Shown here: positions 21,832-33,104 of the stretch, piece after piece
How the letters are laid out: each line of letters starts with the position of its first letter
Position numbering within the stretch: position 1 is the first letter of the stretch
Source of the DNA: Irineochytrium annulatum
Lineage: Eukaryota; Chytridiomycota; Chytridiomycetes; Chytridiales; Chytridiaceae
Length of the DNA: 39,988 nt
NCBI GenBank assembly: GCA_027600665.1
Contig: JADGJL010000120.1
Span: forward strand, 1-39,988
Direction: 5' to 3'
Notes under the pieces: model-generated
Databases searched by the model: none
The model's input: only the letters and a program-made list of their open reading frames with translations
Told to the model about the DNA's origin: nothing
Made by a program: the position numbers and the translations under genes

Positions 21832-22225
21832 AAAATTCAAAATTCGCGCTGGTGTAAGTTTCTTAAACTGCAGCAGCGCCAACAAACGCGCCCGACGAGC
21901 CTTTGTCGGGACGAAGGATTAAGTTAAGTGCCAGGCCAACCATTCCGGTTACAATCGCCGGAGATCCCTTGTGCGAAGAAGATCAACGCGAACTATGGAC
22001 GGCCCTGCCCGCGAGCTCGCCAGCGCCAAGGCCGGCGCCAGCGTCGTGGCCGCCGTCTCGCGACCGGGGAGCCCATCGAAGAGGACCACGACCCGGACGT
22101 CGCGTCCCCGGGCCACGTCGGAAGCCGCTGGCGAAGCGCGCCGTTTGAGCGTGCGGAAGCCTAGCGCATCCCCTCAACCACCTTCACGAACCGAGCTTAT
22201 GCCCCTGCCGAAAGGACTTCCAGCT
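21832..22225. repeat. right arm of the long inverted repeat
   Basis: Inverted partner of 1-399. It covers the upstream region and first 231 coding bases of the TIR/TPR gene. The coding part is 227/231 identical to the left arm without gaps, while the 5' flank has several indels. The right limit of homology is unknown because the left copy runs off the window. Confidence 0.85.
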
Positions 22226-25200
22226 CTGCTAAAGCCGACGCCAGGTAATCCACGACGTGCCTGTTGTTCCCTGCCGCGCTTCTGACCTCTTGATGCCAGC
22301 GACCGCTCCGGCGACAAGGGTGACGACGGTGCCAGAACAAGGCTCGTTGTCGCGCACATCAGCAACCGTCGGTGCGTCCCTGCCAGTTTCTAGGGATCTT
22401 CCCGAGCTCTCGAAGTCAGGGCCTCCAAACGCGACATCCGCGGCTGCCATCGGTAAGCGACCGCACATGGCCACTCTGACCACTAGCCGAACAGCAAAGG
22501 CGAAGCCCTTAAGTGCAGGGGCAACCATTCGCGTGTCAACACTGCCGACGGCACCTGCGGCTCTGCAGTACTCTCAAGCTCTTGACAGAGCGCGGGATCA
22601 AATTGCGTCAGCATGGAAGCGTTCGCCGGTTGAACTGCCGCCCATGGACCATCAGCCGGCGCCTGAGTTGCCGGGAAAGCGGCCCTTGTCATCCTTTAAG
22701 AAGTTGTTGGTGGATGCAGGTGAGAAACGTTCGTCATCGAACAACGTTCTCTAATCATGTCGGGAACAGCGCTCAGCATCTCCTCGCCGACGGTACCGAT
22801 CCTGCCGCTTCCGCAATACGTGAGTGTTCGTTCCTCTAGATGTCATGCTGACGTCATACGATGAATAACAAGGACGCGGATTACATGACGACGCGTGGCG
22901 TGACAGTGCAGTTTCTCGTTGCGCTACGCGACGCGATGAGGCGGGACGGTCGCTTGGCCTCCGACACGTCGATGAGCGACATCTGCACTTCCCTTATGGA
23001 ACTTGGCGGACCGTCGGCTGTCGATGCGCTTTCAGCAAGCGGCGCAGACGAGGTTGTCGGAGAGGCCAGATGGTTTATCATACACGCGGAGAGATGCCCA
23101 TACAGCGACCTCGTCGACGGAATTGAGATGTACGCTCGGGAGCAAGGGGAAGATCCGGCGGGGGCCGTGGTCTGGCTTGAAGCTATCAGCCTCCCACAGC
23201 ACGAGATACCTCTGAAGCGGACGGCGCTGTTCCTGCAGGAGGTCCTGCCTGAAGCGATTCGTCATATTGGCAGATCCTTACTGTTTATCGACAATCCATC
23301 CAATCCTCAGCCGTCTTGTTCGTTCTTGTGGACCTATTGGAAAACATATTACTCTGACCATCTCGACATTATCGTCCCATCGACGGCATTGCAGGAGTTT
23401 GACAAATACCTTTTATTACACTCCGCTCAAGAAGTTCTAAGTGATTGGACGTTGGAGCTGAGAAAGCCCGCTAGTGCATCCGCGAAGTTCATGTGGGATA
23501 TTTACCTTGAGCAAATAAACCGATCACCCGACAAGCTTTGGGGATTCCTCCGGAGTCACGTCCGGCGGAACATTGAGAGGTCAGGAACGGATGACCTCGA
23601 CTGCGCTCGGTGGAATATGGTTCTAGCCAACCTGCAATTCGACGCGTTAGATAAGGCCAAGAACATACAAAGGCTGAACAGCTGCCCTGAAGCGGTTTAC
23701 GACGCCAAGAAGATGCGCTGGCGCTGGGCCGATGATGTTTACGGCCTCGCAAAGAAGCGGTGGTGCGGTCCCGACGATCCCCACAAGGATTTAAGGAACG
23801 AGGCGTACACAGCTTATGTGGACGCTGAGAAGAGGCGGCGTCGTGTCTTGGGCGACTGCCATCACGACACCATCGAGGCGCTTTGGGGCTTTGTCCAGTT
23901 GATGCCCAACAAGAAGCTGATCACCGACATGATAGATCGCATCCAACGGTGTGGCAGAGAGATGACCGACTTGAAGCTGAGGAGCCCGCACTTCTACAAA
24001 TTAGATCCTTTTAAAGCTCCAATTCGCGGGGTACTAATGTACACTAAAGCTCTCAACGAAATCGAGATGGCCCAAAACGTTTTGCTTGAGGGCTTGCCAC
24101 ATGTCAACACGTCGGCGAACACTCCGCAACCAGCGCCGTTGATATCTGTCGCGAACATAGGTATCTCTCTGCCTTGTTCCGCGAAAACGTCTTAACTAGA
24201 ATTTGCCTCAGCGCTGAGCATTTCGAAGCCGACGGAACGTGTCCCCGCACCTGTGGACTACGTAAGCTCTTTCATTCTTTATTATGTTCTGGTCTGCATG
24301 GTGCAGAACTGACATGCTTCAACAATACAGGAAGCGGACTTCATGACAACCCGTGGTGTGACTCTTCAGTTCCTCGTGGCACTCCGGGATGTGTTAAGAC
24401 GCGAAGGGTGCCTCGAGACCGGCGGAAAGGTCGGCGATGTCTGGCGTTTGAGCGATACATCGACAAACGAGATCTGCCGCGACCACCTTCGCGACCCACG
24501 TGGTTCCTCTGTCGTCGACGCTCTCGAAGCCGCCGGCGCGGGGGGGGTTGTCGGCGAGGCAACGTGGTATATCATCCACGCGGGGAGGGCCTCCTTTGAC
24601 GATCTCGTCGAGGCCGTAGAGGCATTCTTTTGGAAGAGACGCGACGACCCCGCCCGTACTGTTCTTTGGCTGGACGCCATGAGTCTACCTCAGCGCATTG
24701 CAGCTCCAAAGAGAACGGCTCTATTCACTCTGGAGGTGTTACCTGCAGCCATGCGCAAGATAGGCAACTCCCTTCTTCTTTTTGACGACGTTGTCCATCC
24801 GAAGGCAACAAAAGACCTGGTAATGTCACATGCGGCAACTCACTGTGCATCTTCATTAAATATGAATTAACAGTCCTGCATGTGGGAGGTTCTACAATCG
24901 GGCTTCATTGACGTTGTTATACCTTTATCGAAAGTTAAAGACTTCGACAAACGCCTAAGCGCTCCTCGGGTATTGGAGACCTTTGCAATGGCACCCAACA
25001 TCAGAACAAATAAGGAAACCGCGGAGGTCATCAAGAACAGAAATGAAAAGTTCAAATATTCATCCGAAAAGTTATGGATGTGCTTATGGGCTTATCTCAA
25101 CAACAAGATTGCGGATACCGCCGCAGATGACCTCGAGTGTGCCAGCTGGAACATGTTGATGGCCGACTTACAGTCTGAGGCGATGGATATGCTTTCAAGC

Positions 25201-28200
25201 GACCTGGATTGGGGGAAGTTGAGTGAACGTGAAATAAAGCACAGGACTCATGCCGAGATAATTACCGCCGCAAAGAATTGGAGTTCGGACGGTAATCCCT
25301 ACGCTTATTTGCTAAGTGAGGCGTTGCATGCGTATATGGATGCCGAGGCGCGCCGCCGTCGGACACTTGGTGTCTGTCATTCAGACACTATGGACTCGTT
25401 GTACGCAATGATTCAGCTACAGCCTAAGGGCCACTTGATAATAGATTTAGTCTATCGTGGCCGCAAATGCGAAAAGAGCATGAGCGATCGGAAGCTGGAA
25501 TATTTTGCGTTTGCCGCTGAGTGGTTAAGAAGTCACGAACTAGATAAAGGGCTGAGAGACGAGGAGATCAAAAAACTCGGCGCAAAGGGATTGCAACGTG
25601 AGGACCTGCTTCTGGAATGTGTTAAGATGGCGCTGGAAGTCTATGGGATTGCAAGCAAAATAACTTACAATCACGTTGAAGCGCTGGCGAACTATTACGG
25701 AGAGAGAAAAGAAACCGAAAATGCAGTTAAACTGCTGGAAGATATTCTCGCAAAGCTTTTGAAGTATGCCGAATCAGTGCCTACCGAAGGTACTACCATA
25801 AGGGACATGGGTGAGTGTGAAACTACGAAAGGCCCCTATTTTAACTCGTACTTCATCAGACAAGCCTGCAAACTCGCCATCAGATGTAGCTGAGCTACGC
25901 TTGCACGTTTTGAAGCTGGTTGGCCTGTACCAAAGAGTGGACGACAACGAAAATGTCTCTGTACTAGAGCGTGCAGTGGCAGCGTTTAAGCGGGATCCAA
26001 AAAGCGAGGAGGTGTTTACTAGCACACTTGCAGAGGCCCACAGGCGCTTGGGTCACATAGAAGAAGCCCTCAAGCTGTGCAGGGATGTTTTAGCTCAATT
26101 TGATACTTCGGAGTCCGGTCCTAAAATGGACGAGCTGTTTCGTAGCTTGCTTCAAGAATCAGGCGAGTTACAAAGAGACGCTTCTTCGGTTCCATTTTCC
26201 GAGTCGTACTCTGTAGTCCTTGAGAAGGCACGCGTGAAAAGTTTGTCTTTCAGGACACTCTCACCCAAAAAACCACATGCAAAATCGGGGCGGGCGGCAA
26301 GGACTTTACCCCTACGCACAAATAAATCACCTGCCGTTCCCCCTAAAAAGGCAAAGGGCGGTCCTGTATGTGTGGTTGATGTTGGTGGGTGTTTCTCGTC
26401 CCATAGCGTCAGGCATATTGTAACAGTATTACAACAGCACTTGGTATCTCAGAACCTACAGAGCCGGAGCCGGAGCCTGCAGGCTACGTGAGTGCAGCCT
26501 CCGCGAGGAAACTTCCGCATGAATAACTATGTGTTATAGGATGCCGATTACATAACAACGCGAGGCGTGAGCCTACAGTTTCTCGCCGTATTCCGGAATG
26601 CACTAATACGCAGGAATCTCTTCACGTCTGACACGCCAATTAGCGATTTGTCTTTTCGAGACTTTCACGGCCTCTCGATCGTTGACTCACTAGCAGCGAG
26701 TGGTGCAGGTGGCGTTGTTGGCGAGGCCCGATGGTATGTCGTTTGTGATCCAGGTAGCTCTCTCGACGGCGTGGTTAAGGCCCTTGAGGCCTTCATTTTG
26801 GCGAGAGGCGACGACCCGGTAACCACAATGGTCTGGCTGGAGGTTATGAGCATGCCTCAGCGTCACGAGGCTTCACTTCGCACACCATATTTCTTTAAGG
26901 AGGCTCTCCCGAACGCCATCCGTAAAATTGGCCACTCGTTGATCTTCATTGACGATTTTGTGAGCCCTAAGGCTTCGAGTAACATTGTACGTGCCCCTCA
27001 TTTGACTTTAAAGAATATTAACGAGTGGATGGTAGCGTTGCTTTTGGGAAGTTCTTTATACACCCGATCTTTATGCTATCATGACCCCAAAGCTATTTGA
27101 AGATTTAGCGCACCAGAAGCCGATTGATGTTTTAGAAGCCCTGAAAATGATACCTCTTTCAGCAGCGCCAAATTTAGGTTCCCTCGAAGATTACACCGAC
27201 GAGCAACTTCGGTTTGCCACCTTAAGGGTCTGGAGAAGATTGTTCGTCGCACTTAGAACGAGAATTATTTTTGCAGCAAACGAAGATCTAGAGTGCGCTC
27301 GTTGGTGCTTGGTGCTTGCCGATCTGCTCGGCGCGGCAGTCGACAGATATAACTTCTCCAGTAAAGATACGTGGATGACCAGAAACATGAATACAGGAAG
27401 CATCAGGAGTCACGCCGAAATAATTAGGCTGGCACAAACAAGAGATTTGAAACGAGTAGACCCGCAGTCCGACGGCGCCTTCGCGTTTCCAGGTTTTTGG
27501 ACTGGGGATATGACTGCATTTTTGAATGATGCACTGCAAGCGAACTCGATTGCTGAAAGTCGTCGTAGAAAGGTTCTTGGCGACTCTCACCCTGATACTT
27601 TAAAGGCATTATGGAGCGTTGTTCAGCTGGTACTTGATGATGAGCTAATTATTGACATGGTAAACCGCGCGCGGCGATGTGGCGATGATACGACCGACGT
27701 TAAACTAAGAAGCTACTCGTTTGCCGCAGAGTATCTTCGTTTTTTAGACCGCGGTCAAGGAGAATCTGAACGCATTGAGCAAGTAGCTAATCGACTTGGC
27801 GTTGTAGGATTTCACCGAGAAAAGTTGCTGGTCGAGTGCGTCGAGATCGCAATCGGAAAGCACGGATGCGGCAGCGAGACAACATTCGTGCATGTAGAAG
27901 CGCTCGTAGACTATTATCATTGGTGTACGAAACCCCCTGAGGCAAACATACTGGAGGAGATCCTGAATAAGTTTTGGCTGCATGTTCATAAGATGTCGGC
28001 CACCGACCTCACTGCAAGAACAGACGCGATTGACAGTATCGCGAATTTGCGTGTAAAAAATGAATTAAAGACACGGATGCCGGCACATCAGCATGCTGCA
28101 GCTTTCAAATCCTGTTATCACGTCGTGAAGCTGGCGGAACTTTATCAAAAGCTGGACTACAGCAATGTCATCTTAGCTTTAGAGCGAGCAGTAAAGTCTT

Positions 28201-31200
28201 TCAAGTGGGATCCACGAAGTCAAGAGCTAGCAATATGCGCCCTTGCTGAAGCGTACAGGCGCTTGAGCCACCAAGATGTTGCTCTTAAGCTATGCAGACG
28301 CAGTCTTCTTCAATATGACGACGTAGAGGCGAGCCCGGATGTAAATTCCTTGTTCCGCACCTTGCTGAGACCCGTAAACGGTGTCTATCTTAGCTTTCGG
28401 CCGCTACCACTTGTAAAGTCCTCCAGCTTCCTGGTGGATATAGGTGAGGCATTTCCACACTTTCAACGGAAAATGACACATATTTTTTGCGACTCAATAG
28501 CGCATAGTATCTCATCATCCATGACACCGAGCGTGGCCCCGGCGACTTATGTAAGGCCAAACTAGTTTTGCATTCGCCAGCCTGGGACTAACTGACTGGC
28601 GCAGGGCGAGAACTACATGACGACCCGAGGAGTGACGTTACAATTTCTTATCGCATTTCGGGATGCCATGAAGTTATGGGAGTACTTGGGTACTAACACG
28701 TCGACAGAAGAAATTTATCAGAAGCACCTTCTTCATCTTTCAGCGGAAGACATGCGCCAGAAGCACGTTCGTCATCGCCAAAGTTTGTCTGTAATCGACG
28801 CTCTCTGCGCAGCAGGCGCGGGCGCCGTTGTCGGGGAAGCGAAGTGGTACATTATCCACTCAAGAAAAAGCTCCTTTAATGACCTTGTGGACGCTCTCCA
28901 GACATATTTTCTCAAAAATAACAGCGACTTCGCCAAAGTAGTCATCTGGATGGACGTCATGTGCCTCCCGCAGCCAATCACCGCTTGCAAGCGGACCCGC
29001 TCATATTATAAGATTGTTTTGCCTGCGGCCATAGGCGCCATCGGCAAATCACTATGCGTGTATAACGCCAATGACATTAAGAAAAGGCGCGACATGGTCT
29101 GTTCTTACTCATATTACGAAGTTCGAGAGCTAATCAGATGTATTATTAGTCATGCTACTGGGAGGTTCTACATTCTCGCCAAATTGAGGTGATCATGCCG
29201 GCAAAGCACCTGCAAGTGGTCATGAAGCTCGCGCAATCGGCTCCGTCAGAAATTTTTGAGCCGTGGGCGATGATTCCCATGCCAGGATCAAAAAATTCCA
29301 TGAGACTCTTTTGGAATTTTAGCCATGACGAAATCAATGACATTGCCGAAAAGCTGTGGAAATGTCTATGGAACCTAGTCAAGCTAACTATTGATGAAGC
29401 GGTAGACGATTCCGCAAGGTGTGACTTGCATGTAGCGGTAGCGAAAATGCAAGGTGAGGCTCTGAGTCGCCTAATGGGGAAAACTGGTTGGCGCAGGCAC
29501 ATAGAAGGTGCTAATATTGGAAAAACGCACCTCGAGGTTATCCTTCTTGCAAAGCATCGGAGCGACAATTGCGGCAATTATGCGTACTTAATGAAAGAAG
29601 CGTATAAATCCTATGTGACCGCCGAGAGCATACGAAAGCGAAATTATGGCGCCTCCCATCTGGAAACTATGGCTCTGTTATTGGCCCGAGTCCAGCTAAA
29701 GCCCGACGTGGAAGCTATTAAAGTGCTAATTAGCCGAGTGCAGGAATGCGGCAGCGACCTTGACGCAAAAAAGCTGGAAGCTTTGTCCTTTGCTGCGGAA
29801 TGGATCCGAGTTAAGGAGGAAGAAAATGTCGATCAGCTTAAAAGCGGGTTTCGACTTGAGCATTTACTTCTTGAGTGTGTTAAAATTGCAAGGGGACTTT
29901 ATGGGCTGAGTTATCAGACTTGGCGCCACCTCAGAGCCCTTTCGAGTTTTTACGCCAAGCAGAAGGGAGACGAGAACGCCGTCAGCGTGCTGCAGAACTG
30001 TCTGGATGATTTACTGATCAATGTTAACGACTTTGCAAAGAACTATGTTGGTGACCAGAACGGAATGAAGCTTAAACGGAGTGATAAAGAGATTGCAACA
30101 AGGCAACGGGCTGACGCCGCTGAAGCTTGCCATTTTGTTCTTAATCTGGCGGAACTTTACCAAGGGCAGAAACCTCCTAGACACGAGGATGCGATTTCAC
30201 TTCTGCAGCGAGCAGCTGCGGCCTTTCGTTTTGATCGACATAGCGAAGAAATGATTGTCTGCGCACTGGCACGAGCCTATATACAAAAGGATCCCGAACC
30301 TGTATCACTGCAAGGCGTTGAGGTCGTCCACCAACACGCCGCCGCGACCGCCGCCTCTAATAAGGCCGTTCAAGTATGCAGGGAGAAGCTGCTTCAGCTT
30401 GATGATCTCACCCTATGTCCTGATTTATTGGCGACACTAGCGAGTCTAAATAAAACGCGCTCCAAGGATAGTTCGCTCCCAACTTGGGAAGAGATTGGTA
30501 TGGACTCTCAGACGTTGCCTTCAACCTAACCCTCTGTAGTCGAGCCTTTGCAATCCGTCAAATACGAACTTGCGTCGTATAAAGCAAAAGATACGAGCAC
30601 GGGCAAGGTAAAAAAAACTACCACCTTCGTTTCTTACCCTAAGTATCTACAGACCTCGAGTGATATGACAACAAAGGGCGTCAGCCTTGCCTTCTTAAAA
30701 CGCTTTCATGCGTACATTGGCGGGAATGAAGGCCTTTTCGGTTGGACAACAACGAATGTGTGCACCGCATACGTACAGCCCATGACCGAGAAGGCACAAC
30801 TATCTGTCGTGGGCATCCTCGAGTCAATGGAAAGCGCTGTAGTTGGCGAGGCGACGTGGTTCGTTAGCCATGCGTGGAAGTATGAGTTCAACAACGTTGT
30901 TGACGCCCTGTCGCGATTTTTCGAAGCCCGAGAGGTGGATGACAACTCTACCTTCATCTGGTTTGACCTTTTCTGGTAAGAGTGGACGAAAAGGTCAACG
31001 TGTGAGCTCATTTATTTAAAACAGCAATTGCCAGCATGGAACCGTCGATCGGAAGTTTGATTGGTGGACAACTACATTCTGGCGTGCTATCAAAAAGATT
31101 GGCAGTGTCGTTATGATTCTGGACCCGTGGAAAAAGCCGGTAACCCTTTCGCGTGCGGTGAGTTTTTCTTTTTTTTCCCGTAGTTTGCTGTAAATACTTT

Positions 31201-31876
31201 CCTCTTCTGGTTTGGCTTTGATATCTGATCGAGTTTCTAGTGGTGTGTATTCGAAATTTATTCCTGCGTTGCAACGAAGAGCCAGTTTCACGTTGCCATG
31301 TGTACACGGGCAACGGAATCCTTCATGCAGGCCGTGGCAACGCGGCCTGAAGATATCATCAAGGCGCTAAGGACGGACAGTGTGGAAAATTGTGATGCGT
31401 ACAAAGAGAGCGACAAAAGCGCAATCCTTAAAGCTGCCCGGGAAGGCCCTGGAATCGCTGCTTTGAATGAAGTCGTTCGTGAAGTTCTGAAAAAATGGTT
31501 TTGGCATGAGGTTCTGGTGCCGATGGTGCGAGACTACCGAAAGCTGGCGTTGACAAAAGAGAATCCAGAAGATGTTCTCCTCGGCCTTGTCGTGCACATC
31601 TTTTCACAATTCTATGGATACGAACAGGAGAACGGCGTAAACCTCTCTCCACGGACTTCAAAAACTTTAACCAACGGCGTAGAAAGTGGCAAAGAGGGGA
31701 CAAACAACGGAAAGATAGTTTCCAAAGGTGAAAATGATGAGAACGTGCTCACCCAAGCTTTGGCAAAGTTGACGCACTCACATGGCGAAAACGATGCAGC
31801 AGTGGTGTGGGTACAGGAATTGCACGGAAAGATGCTCAAGACGGCGATGAACCCGCCAGATAACGATAAGCTATGA
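21995..31876 (+). CDS. giant TIR-like/TPR array protein with five tandem units
   Basis: Eighteen exons: 21995-22244, 22300-22719, 22770-22819, 22873-24160, 24212-24261, 24331-24819, 24874-25810, 25860-26384, 26438-26487, 26540-26986, 27036-28443, 28501-28550, 28605-29096, 29150-30497, 30540-30607, 30653-30975, 31025-31157, 31241-31876. They sum to 8964 nt, or 2987 aa, with every intron GT-AG and frame-consistent. Residues 1-223 are Ser/Pro/Arg-rich and probably disordered. Five units follow, each opening with a form of Y-[MI]-T-T-[RK]-G-V and a TIR-like domain: strand WF(V)SHAW or WYIIH, helix, strand IWFD or VWLD, helix, strand, then W-C-x-x-E. Units 1-4 continue into TPR-like helices with the kinesin-light-chain-like signature RRxLGxxHxDT. 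Unit 5 (2625 on) ends in a unique C-terminus. Separate genes are unlikely because unit 3 has Ile where the others have Met and no stop interrupts the linkers. TIR membership is inference from motif order. Confidence 0.8.
22770..24160 (+). repeat. array unit 1 (linker exon + TIR-like + TPR)
   Basis: A 50-nt linker exon (22770-22819, ALSISSPT...QY) precedes one uninterrupted 1288-nt exon. The TIR-like part runs from DADYMTTRGV through WFIIHAERCPYSDLV and VVWLEAISLPQ to WTYWKTYYS. This unit lacks the mid-domain intron of units 2-5. At the position of the conserved glutamate the codon at 23341-23343 is AAA (Lys397). The TPR part carries RRRVLGDCHHDT. Confidence 0.82.
24212..26384 (+). repeat. array unit 2 (linker exon + TIR-like + TPR)
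   Basis: Linker exon 24212-24261 (50 nt, ALSISKPTERVPAPVDY), TIR exon 24331-24819, then 24874-25810 and 25860-26384. The intron before SCMWEVL falls at the same point as the intron before WCVFEIY in unit 5; Glu854 is at 24886-24888. An extra intron (25811-25859) splits the TPR part. The TPR signature is RRRTLGVCHSDT. The unit ends in a basic, Lys/Pro-rich stretch. Confidence 0.82.
26438..28443 (+). repeat. array unit 3 (linker exon + TIR-like + TPR)
   Basis: Linker exon 26438-26487 (50 nt, ALGISEPTEPEPEPAGY), TIR exon 26540-26986, TPR exon 27036-28443. It opens with DADYITTRGVSLQFL, so there is no Met to start a separate gene. The first strand reads WYVVCDPGS instead of WFVSHAW, losing the usual S/H pair. 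The glutamate motif RCFWEVL is kept (Glu1507, 27048-27050). TPR signature: RRKVLGDSHPDT. Confidence 0.82.
28501..30497 (+). repeat. array unit 4 (linker exon + TIR-like + TPR)
   Basis: Linker exon 28501-28550 (50 nt, AHSISSSMTPSVAPATY), TIR exon 28605-29096, TPR exon 29150-30497. Key pieces are WYIIHSRKSSFNDLVDAL, VVIWMDVMCLPQ and SCYWEVL (Glu2157, 29162-29164). The TPR signature is weaker (RKRNYGASHLET). A short insertion with a repeated QKH motif lies near 28720-28765, before the first strand. Confidence 0.82.
30540..31876 (+). repeat. array unit 5 (canonical TIR-like domain + C-terminal tail)
   Basis: The linker here is 68 nt (30540-30607), not 50. The TIR-like part is the most canonical: TTKGVSLAFL, VVGEATWFVSHAWKYEF, FIWFDLFCNCQHGT, an AIKKIGSVVMIL helix-strand pair, PVTLSRA and then WCVFEIYSC across an intron (Glu2781, 31253-31255). 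Instead of TPRs it ends in about 185 residues rich in charged helices, with PEDIIKALRTDSVE and a final HGKMLKTAMNPP. The decayed copy at 9.9-10.8 kb derives from this unit. Confidence 0.82.
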
Positions 31877-32061
31877 TGGGTTAAGCTGCAATGGAACTGT
31901 GGAAAAATAGAATGATCGAGTTTGCGGCTACTTTTACTTCGATATTAAGTGTTCTCGGACTTCCAGCGGCGGAGATTGTGTTTGCTCTCATTTCATTAAG
32001 AGTCTCTTCCCCTCTTTTTTCCCATAATGATAGAAGGCGGAGCCAATGATACTAAACTACC

Positions 32062-32067
32062 AATAAA
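32062..32067 (+). terminator. candidate polyadenylation signal for the TIR/TPR gene
   Basis: AATAAA about 185 nt after the stop codon of the array gene, on the same strand. Motif only. Confidence 0.25.
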
Positions 32068-32294
32068 CAATTACGCTAATCAACTGGTTTATCTTTATAT
32101 GCTAGCATGTAATAATCAAGCCATATCGCTCTCTTTGTGCGCGTCATGTGATCCCATCCCGCTGATAAACACCTTCATCAATTACGTATTTTTGCCAAAT
32201 GCTTATTATGCGGAAACGTATCCGGTGGACCGCGCGGGCTCCGGAATTTTTTATTGCTTTTCATTTGTCTTTTTAAGTGCTAAAATATAGCAAT

Positions 32295-32764
32295 ATGCCC
32301 CGTAAGGCCATCTGCTTCGAAACAAGTGCTAAACGTTCTCTTCCTGGTCGTTTACGCGGCGCTCGTTATGACAGCATCCCAATCGTTCTTCTTGCAGACA
32401 CATCGCCACCAATTATTGAACCAACTCTAGCTGACCTTGAAATACACACCCACACAAGCCCGTCGCTAACTTTGGGGGTGTCAAGAAGCCCTCTGTCACA
32501 GACATTAAAAAAAAAGTCCTCCGGCAACGCCGCGGCCTTAAAATAGTCGGCCCGGCCACAAGTCGTCGTTGGCTACGAGGGCGATGTCCTTTTCGAAGCG
32601 GACCTGCCGAAGGGAGAGCATCACGCGCACGTTGTCGACATTCCGTTGGTAGAGGCAGCCGTCAACGGGGACATTCGGTGTATATTCTCGCTGTCGGAGA
32701 GGTCAACTGGGTCTTCCCGACGGCCGCGCACACGACCAGAGCAACATGTTCCGCTGGAACTGTG
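32295..32764 (+). CDS. possible small hypothetical protein
   Basis: An ATG at 32295 opens MPRKAICFETSAKRSLPG and stays open to a TAG near 32545. The same frame continues after the stop with a protein-like stretch, VVVGYEGDVLFEADLPKG, to about 32764. A GT-AG intron from about 32477 (donor GTGTCA) to the TAG itself would remove the stop and keep the frame. I do not recognise the protein. It may be a small gene, or a remnant with one nonsense codon. Confidence 0.25.
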
Positions 32765-32975
32765 AGCTACGCTAAGAGTTAGCATCGGCCGCGTCTGGAA
32801 GGCGAATTATTGTAGGAATGGCGACCCCTGAGTGTTCCCCGCACTATGTTGACCCTCACAGCGTTGATGAAGAGCTGCCGACCGTGAAGCGCTAGAGGCA
32901 ATCCAGTGATATATTGGCAGGATGCGCCTTTCCATAACTCCTTCTTTCAAGATGCTATCCTGTTTAGCAACACTA

Positions 32976-32981
32976 TTTATT
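32976..32981 (-). terminator. candidate polyadenylation signal for the ABC transporter
   Basis: AATAAA on the minus strand about 125 nt beyond the transporter stop codon. Motif only. Confidence 0.25.
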
Positions 32982-33104
32982 AAAGTGATGGTATTATTGT
33001 GGACCCAAATAACTGTCAAGAGGCCTATATAGTGGGGAATGCAAGTGCTCCATTAATAATCGATCTCCTGCGCGGGAAGAAAAAAAAGTCCCATTTCCAT
33101 CCTA

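Larger units (their letters stand above)
31877..33104. other. convergent intergenic region
   Basis: Between the 3' ends of the TIR/TPR gene and the ABC transporter. It is mostly AT-rich on the left; a possible short gene at 32295-32764 is listed separately. No RNA gene or mobile-element coding region seen. Confidence 0.35.

Noticed and set aside
22861..30979. Each TIR unit as a separate gene starting at MTTRGV
   Set aside because: Unit 3 has Ile instead of Met, every gap between units contains matching donor/acceptor pairs with a 50-nt (or 68-nt) in-frame linker exon, and no unit has its own clear end. One gene is simpler, though RNA evidence is lacking.
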